This document shows, piece by piece, positions 13,783 through 15,957 of a stretch of DNA of 15,957 bases. How positions within the stretch are numbered: the first letter of the stretch is position 1; each line of letters starts with the position of its first letter. Source of the stretch: a bacterium (GTDB lineage Bacteria > Arandabacterota > Arandabacteria > Arandabacterales > Arandabacteraceae); assembly GCA_025774405.1 (NCBI GenBank), contig JALGWB010000020.1, positions 1 through 15,957 on the forward strand. The letters run 5' to 3'. A model generated the notes under the pieces. The model worked only from the letters and a program-made list of their open reading frames with translations. It did not search any database and was not told the DNA's origin. A program made the position numbers and the translations under genes.

Positions 13783-15066
13783 ATGCCGCAGATGACTGAG
13801 CAGATGGAGAGAACTGTCGAAGTAAAATCACCCGCGGATTCACCAGTGATCAATCTTAAGGAGGCAATTGATGCACTGCGTGGTGCATGCACCAAGCTAC
13901 AGGTTTCCGTTCAGGACATAAATAGCGATCTTGAGGTCACGAATCGAAGACTTTCAGCTGCACTTCGCAGATATGCAGAAACATCAGTATTCCTCGAAAA
14001 CATCCTGAGTTCTATCCCATGCGGTGTTATCGCTGTTGATCCAAGAGGGAGGATCGCTGTCATCAACAGAGCCGCAGAGGCTCTGACCGGCTACGCCTGC
14101 GATCAGGTTACTGGGGAGCACTATTCAAAAACAGTGGGGAGAAATGTTACTCAGTGCCTCACTCCGCTCTACACCCTGGCAACGGGTCATCCAATTGATC
14201 AACAGGAGAAATCGATCATTACAGCTGAAGATGAGGAAATTCCGGTAGCCTTCAGTACCTCGCTGATTGTTGACTCAGATGGATCCATAGCTGGGGCAAT
14301 TGAAGTTCTCAGTGATCTAAGGCGAGTGAAGCTGCTTGAAGCGGAGCTTGAAAGGGTCAGGAAGCTTGCAACAATGGGGGAGATCGCAGCCACGATCGCT
14401 CACGAAATTAGAAATCCGCTTGGTGGGATCAAGGGCTTTGCAGATCTTCTTGAACGGGATCTTAGGAGCAACCCCGATGCGATGAAGTTGATAAAGCGAA
14501 TTGGAGAGGGCATCGCAATGCTCGAGAGAATAGTTACAGATCTGCTTGAAGCGGGTCAGGACATAACCTTAAGACTCGAGCACACCGACCTTGTTGAGGA
14601 GCTTAGACACATCGTCGAGATGTTCGATATGGCGGCGCGTGGTGAGGGCAAGGAGGTCACTTTCGAGATCGTGTGTTCAGAAGTCTCCCTCTGGTGCAGG
14701 ATTGATCGTGGTCGAATAAGACAGGCATTGGTCAACCTTTTGAGAAATTCACTTGATGCAGTTGGGAATCGGGGCAGGATTTCAGTCCACATTACCACCC
14801 AGAGTTATAGACCAAAGGCAGGACATGGACATAGCGATAGATCCCTGCGTGACTACATCCGCATCGAGATTACTGATACCGGACCCGGTATTCCAGATGA
14901 GATCATCGCTGACATATTCACACCTTTCTTTACAACAAAGAGTGGTGGCATGGGGTTGGGTCTCTCAACTGTACAGCGAGCTGCGACCCTACATGGTGGC
15001 GAGGTGCGGTATGTCCGGCCTGAAGCCGGTGGCAGCAAATTCATCATACTTATACCCAGAAGATGA
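13783..15066 (+). CDS. Soluble PAS-domain sensor histidine kinase (NtrB/AtoS-like)
   Basis: This 427-residue cytosolic kinase begins with a helical segment (about 25-70), followed by a PAS domain (about 70-180; FLENILSSIPCGVIAVDPRG, INRAAEALTGY). The HisKA dimerisation domain carries the phospho-acceptor His207 in ATIAHEIRNPLGGIKG. The HATPase_c domain has an N-box (Asn322 in LVNLLRNSLDAVG), a G1 box (Asp365 in DTGPGIPDE), an F box (FTPFFTTKSGG) and a G2 box (GMGLGLS, about 389). No transmembrane segment is present, so the signal is intracellular or delivered by a partner such as the preceding small protein. It should phosphorylate the NtrC-type regulator encoded 31 nt downstream. AGGAGG lies 13 nt before the ATG, a long spacer. 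Confidence 0.93.
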   Translation: MPQMTEQMERTVEVKSPADSPVINLKEAIDALRGACTKLQVSVQDINSDLEVTNRRLSAALRRYAETSVFLENILSSIPCGVIAVDPRGRIAVINRAAEALTGYACDQVTGEHYSKTVGRNVTQCLTPLYTLATGHPIDQQEKSIITAEDEEIPVAFSTSLIVDSDGSIAGAIEVLSDLRRVKLLEAELERVRKLATMGEIAATIAHEIRNPLGGIKGFADLLERDLRSNPDAMKLIKRIGEGIAMLERIVTDLLEAGQDITLRLEHTDLVEELRHIVEMFDMAARGEGKEVTFEIVCSEVSLWCRIDRGRIRQALVNLLRNSLDAVGNRGRISVHITTQSYRPKAGHGHSDRSLRDYIRIEITDTGPGIPDEIIADIFTPFFTTKSGGMGLGLSTVQRAATLHGGEVRYVRPEAGGSKFIILIPRR

Positions 15067-15097
15067 CATGAGCTGAATCTGAACGGAGGGAGTTGAT

Positions 15098-15957
15098 ATG
15101 ACGGAGCGATCTCGAGCCAAGAGGATCTTGGTAGCCGATGACGAGCGCCTGCTGAATGACTTCCTAAAGGAGTTCTTCTCTCGCAAGGGCTACGAGGTTG
15201 ACCAGGCCTTTGACGGAAAATCCGCTATCAGGATGGTTGGCAATCACAAATACGATGTTGTCCTGGCTGATCGGAGACTCCCTGACTGTGATGGGATTGA
15301 GATACTGAAGGCGCTCATGGGTCAGCATCCATCCACGCCCCTCATCATGATGACAGCCTATGGGACCATAGATGGTGCTGTTGAGGCTATGAAGCTTGGA
15401 GCTTTCGATTACATAATCAAACCCTTCGATGCTAGCCAAATTGAATCGCTCGTTGACAGGGCGCTTCACCAGACGATCGAAAGGTCGCCACGGAGTGATG
15501 CCCCCGTGCAAATCGTCGGCTCAAGCCCGAAGATACTCGAAGTGCTCGAGATGGTTCAGATAGTCGCTCCCACTTCATCTACTGTGCTGATTACAGGAGA
15601 AACAGGCACTGGTAAGGAACTTGTAGCCAGGGAGATCCAGCGTCTCAGCAAGCGAGCCGACAAGCCATTCATTCGCCTCAACTGCGCAGCCCTACCAGAT
15701 GGACTGATTGAGAGTGAGCTTTTCGGACACGAAAGGGGAGCTTTCACAGGAGCCCTTCGCACTCGTAGAGGGAAGTTTGAGCTCGCCGATGGAGGCACGA
15801 TCTTGCTCGATGAGATCGGGGAGATTGGGATCCAGACTCAGGCGAAGGTTCTCAGAGTACTGCAGGAGAAGGAATTTGAAAGGATAGGTGCGCATGAGAC
15901 AAGAAAGGTTGACGTGCGTGTGATTGCGACCACGAACAAGTGCCTCATTGAGGAAAT
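15098..15957 (+). CDS. NtrC-family sigma54-dependent response regulator (3' end outside window)
   Basis: The open frame runs off the window after 286 codons. The receiver domain (about 8-120) has the acidic pair Asp14-Asp15, the phospho-acceptor Asp58 (LADRRLPD), Thr86 and Lys108. The AAA+ sigma54-interaction domain follows: Walker A GETGTGKE (167-174), an intact GAFTGA loop (214-219) and Walker B with Asp238-Glu239 (TILLDEIG). The rest of the AAA+ domain and the DNA-binding domain lie past 15957. GGAGGG lies 7 nt before ATG 15098. Together with the kinase it forms a complete two-component pair; intact GAFTGA implies activation of sigma54 promoters. Whether it controls motility, nitrogen use or something else cannot be told here. 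Confidence 0.95.
   Translation, partial: MTERSRAKRILVADDERLLNDFLKEFFSRKGYEVDQAFDGKSAIRMVGNHKYDVVLADRRLPDCDGIEILKALMGQHPSTPLIMMTAYGTIDGAVEAMKLGAFDYIIKPFDASQIESLVDRALHQTIERSPRSDAPVQIVGSSPKILEVLEMVQIVAPTSSTVLITGETGTGKELVAREIQRLSKRADKPFIRLNCAALPDGLIESELFGHERGAFTGALRTRRGKFELADGGTILLDEIGEIGIQTQAKVLRVLQEKEFERIGAHETRKVDVRVIATTNKCLIEE

Overview
The window is a roughly 16 kb piece of bacterial chromosome of intermediate G+C content. It probably comes from an uncultivated, largely anaerobic lineage near the FCB assemblage (candidate-phylum type); this placement is inference. Three things point that way: two secreted multidomain proteins ending in a Por/type IX-like C-terminal sorting domain with a GVYFVRL or GIYFVRI motif, a membrane protein resembling the DUF6754 family of uncultivated phyla, and a selenocysteine peroxiredoxin, which requires a Sec-decoding cell. 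No rRNA, tRNA, CRISPR array or phage gene was seen.

Layout. Positions 1-2314 are a complete IS21-family insertion sequence (istA and istB on the minus strand, 51-bp imperfect terminal inverted repeats). It has inserted into a C25 (gingipain-like) secreted peptidase gene whose remainder, 2315-4151, also carries a -1 frameshift and lacks the expected catalytic histidine, so the gene is dead or an assembly casualty. Positions 4368-5060 encode an AhpC-type peroxiredoxin whose peroxidatic residue is an in-frame TGA, with a convincing SECIS hairpin 11 nt after it; a standard gene caller would split it in two. A 70-residue membrane protein (5179-5391) converges on a DUF6754-like membrane protein (5394-6527, minus).

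Positions 6772-10034 hold a two-gene plus-strand operon: a 698-residue iron-sulfur/flavin fusion protein and a 384-residue DAO-type FAD oxidoreductase. Together they look like the HcnAB+HcnC / heteromeric sarcosine, proline or opine dehydrogenase class. A near-consensus sigma70 promoter and a candidate sigma54 site lie upstream. A flavodoxin-fold reductase (10054-10668) and a secreted calcineurin-type metallophosphoesterase with two Ig-like repeats and a sorting domain (10702-13044) follow on the minus strand. The right end (13420-15957) is a plus-strand signalling operon: a small helical protein, a soluble PAS histidine kinase and an NtrC-type sigma54 activator cut by the window edge.

How it fits together. 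The centre is redox-heavy: the selenoperoxiredoxin would reduce peroxides, and the flavin/Fe-S complex would oxidise an amino-acid-like substrate and pass electrons to a carrier. The NtrC-type system could act on a sigma54 promoter such as the candidate at 6611-6626, but nothing here proves that link.
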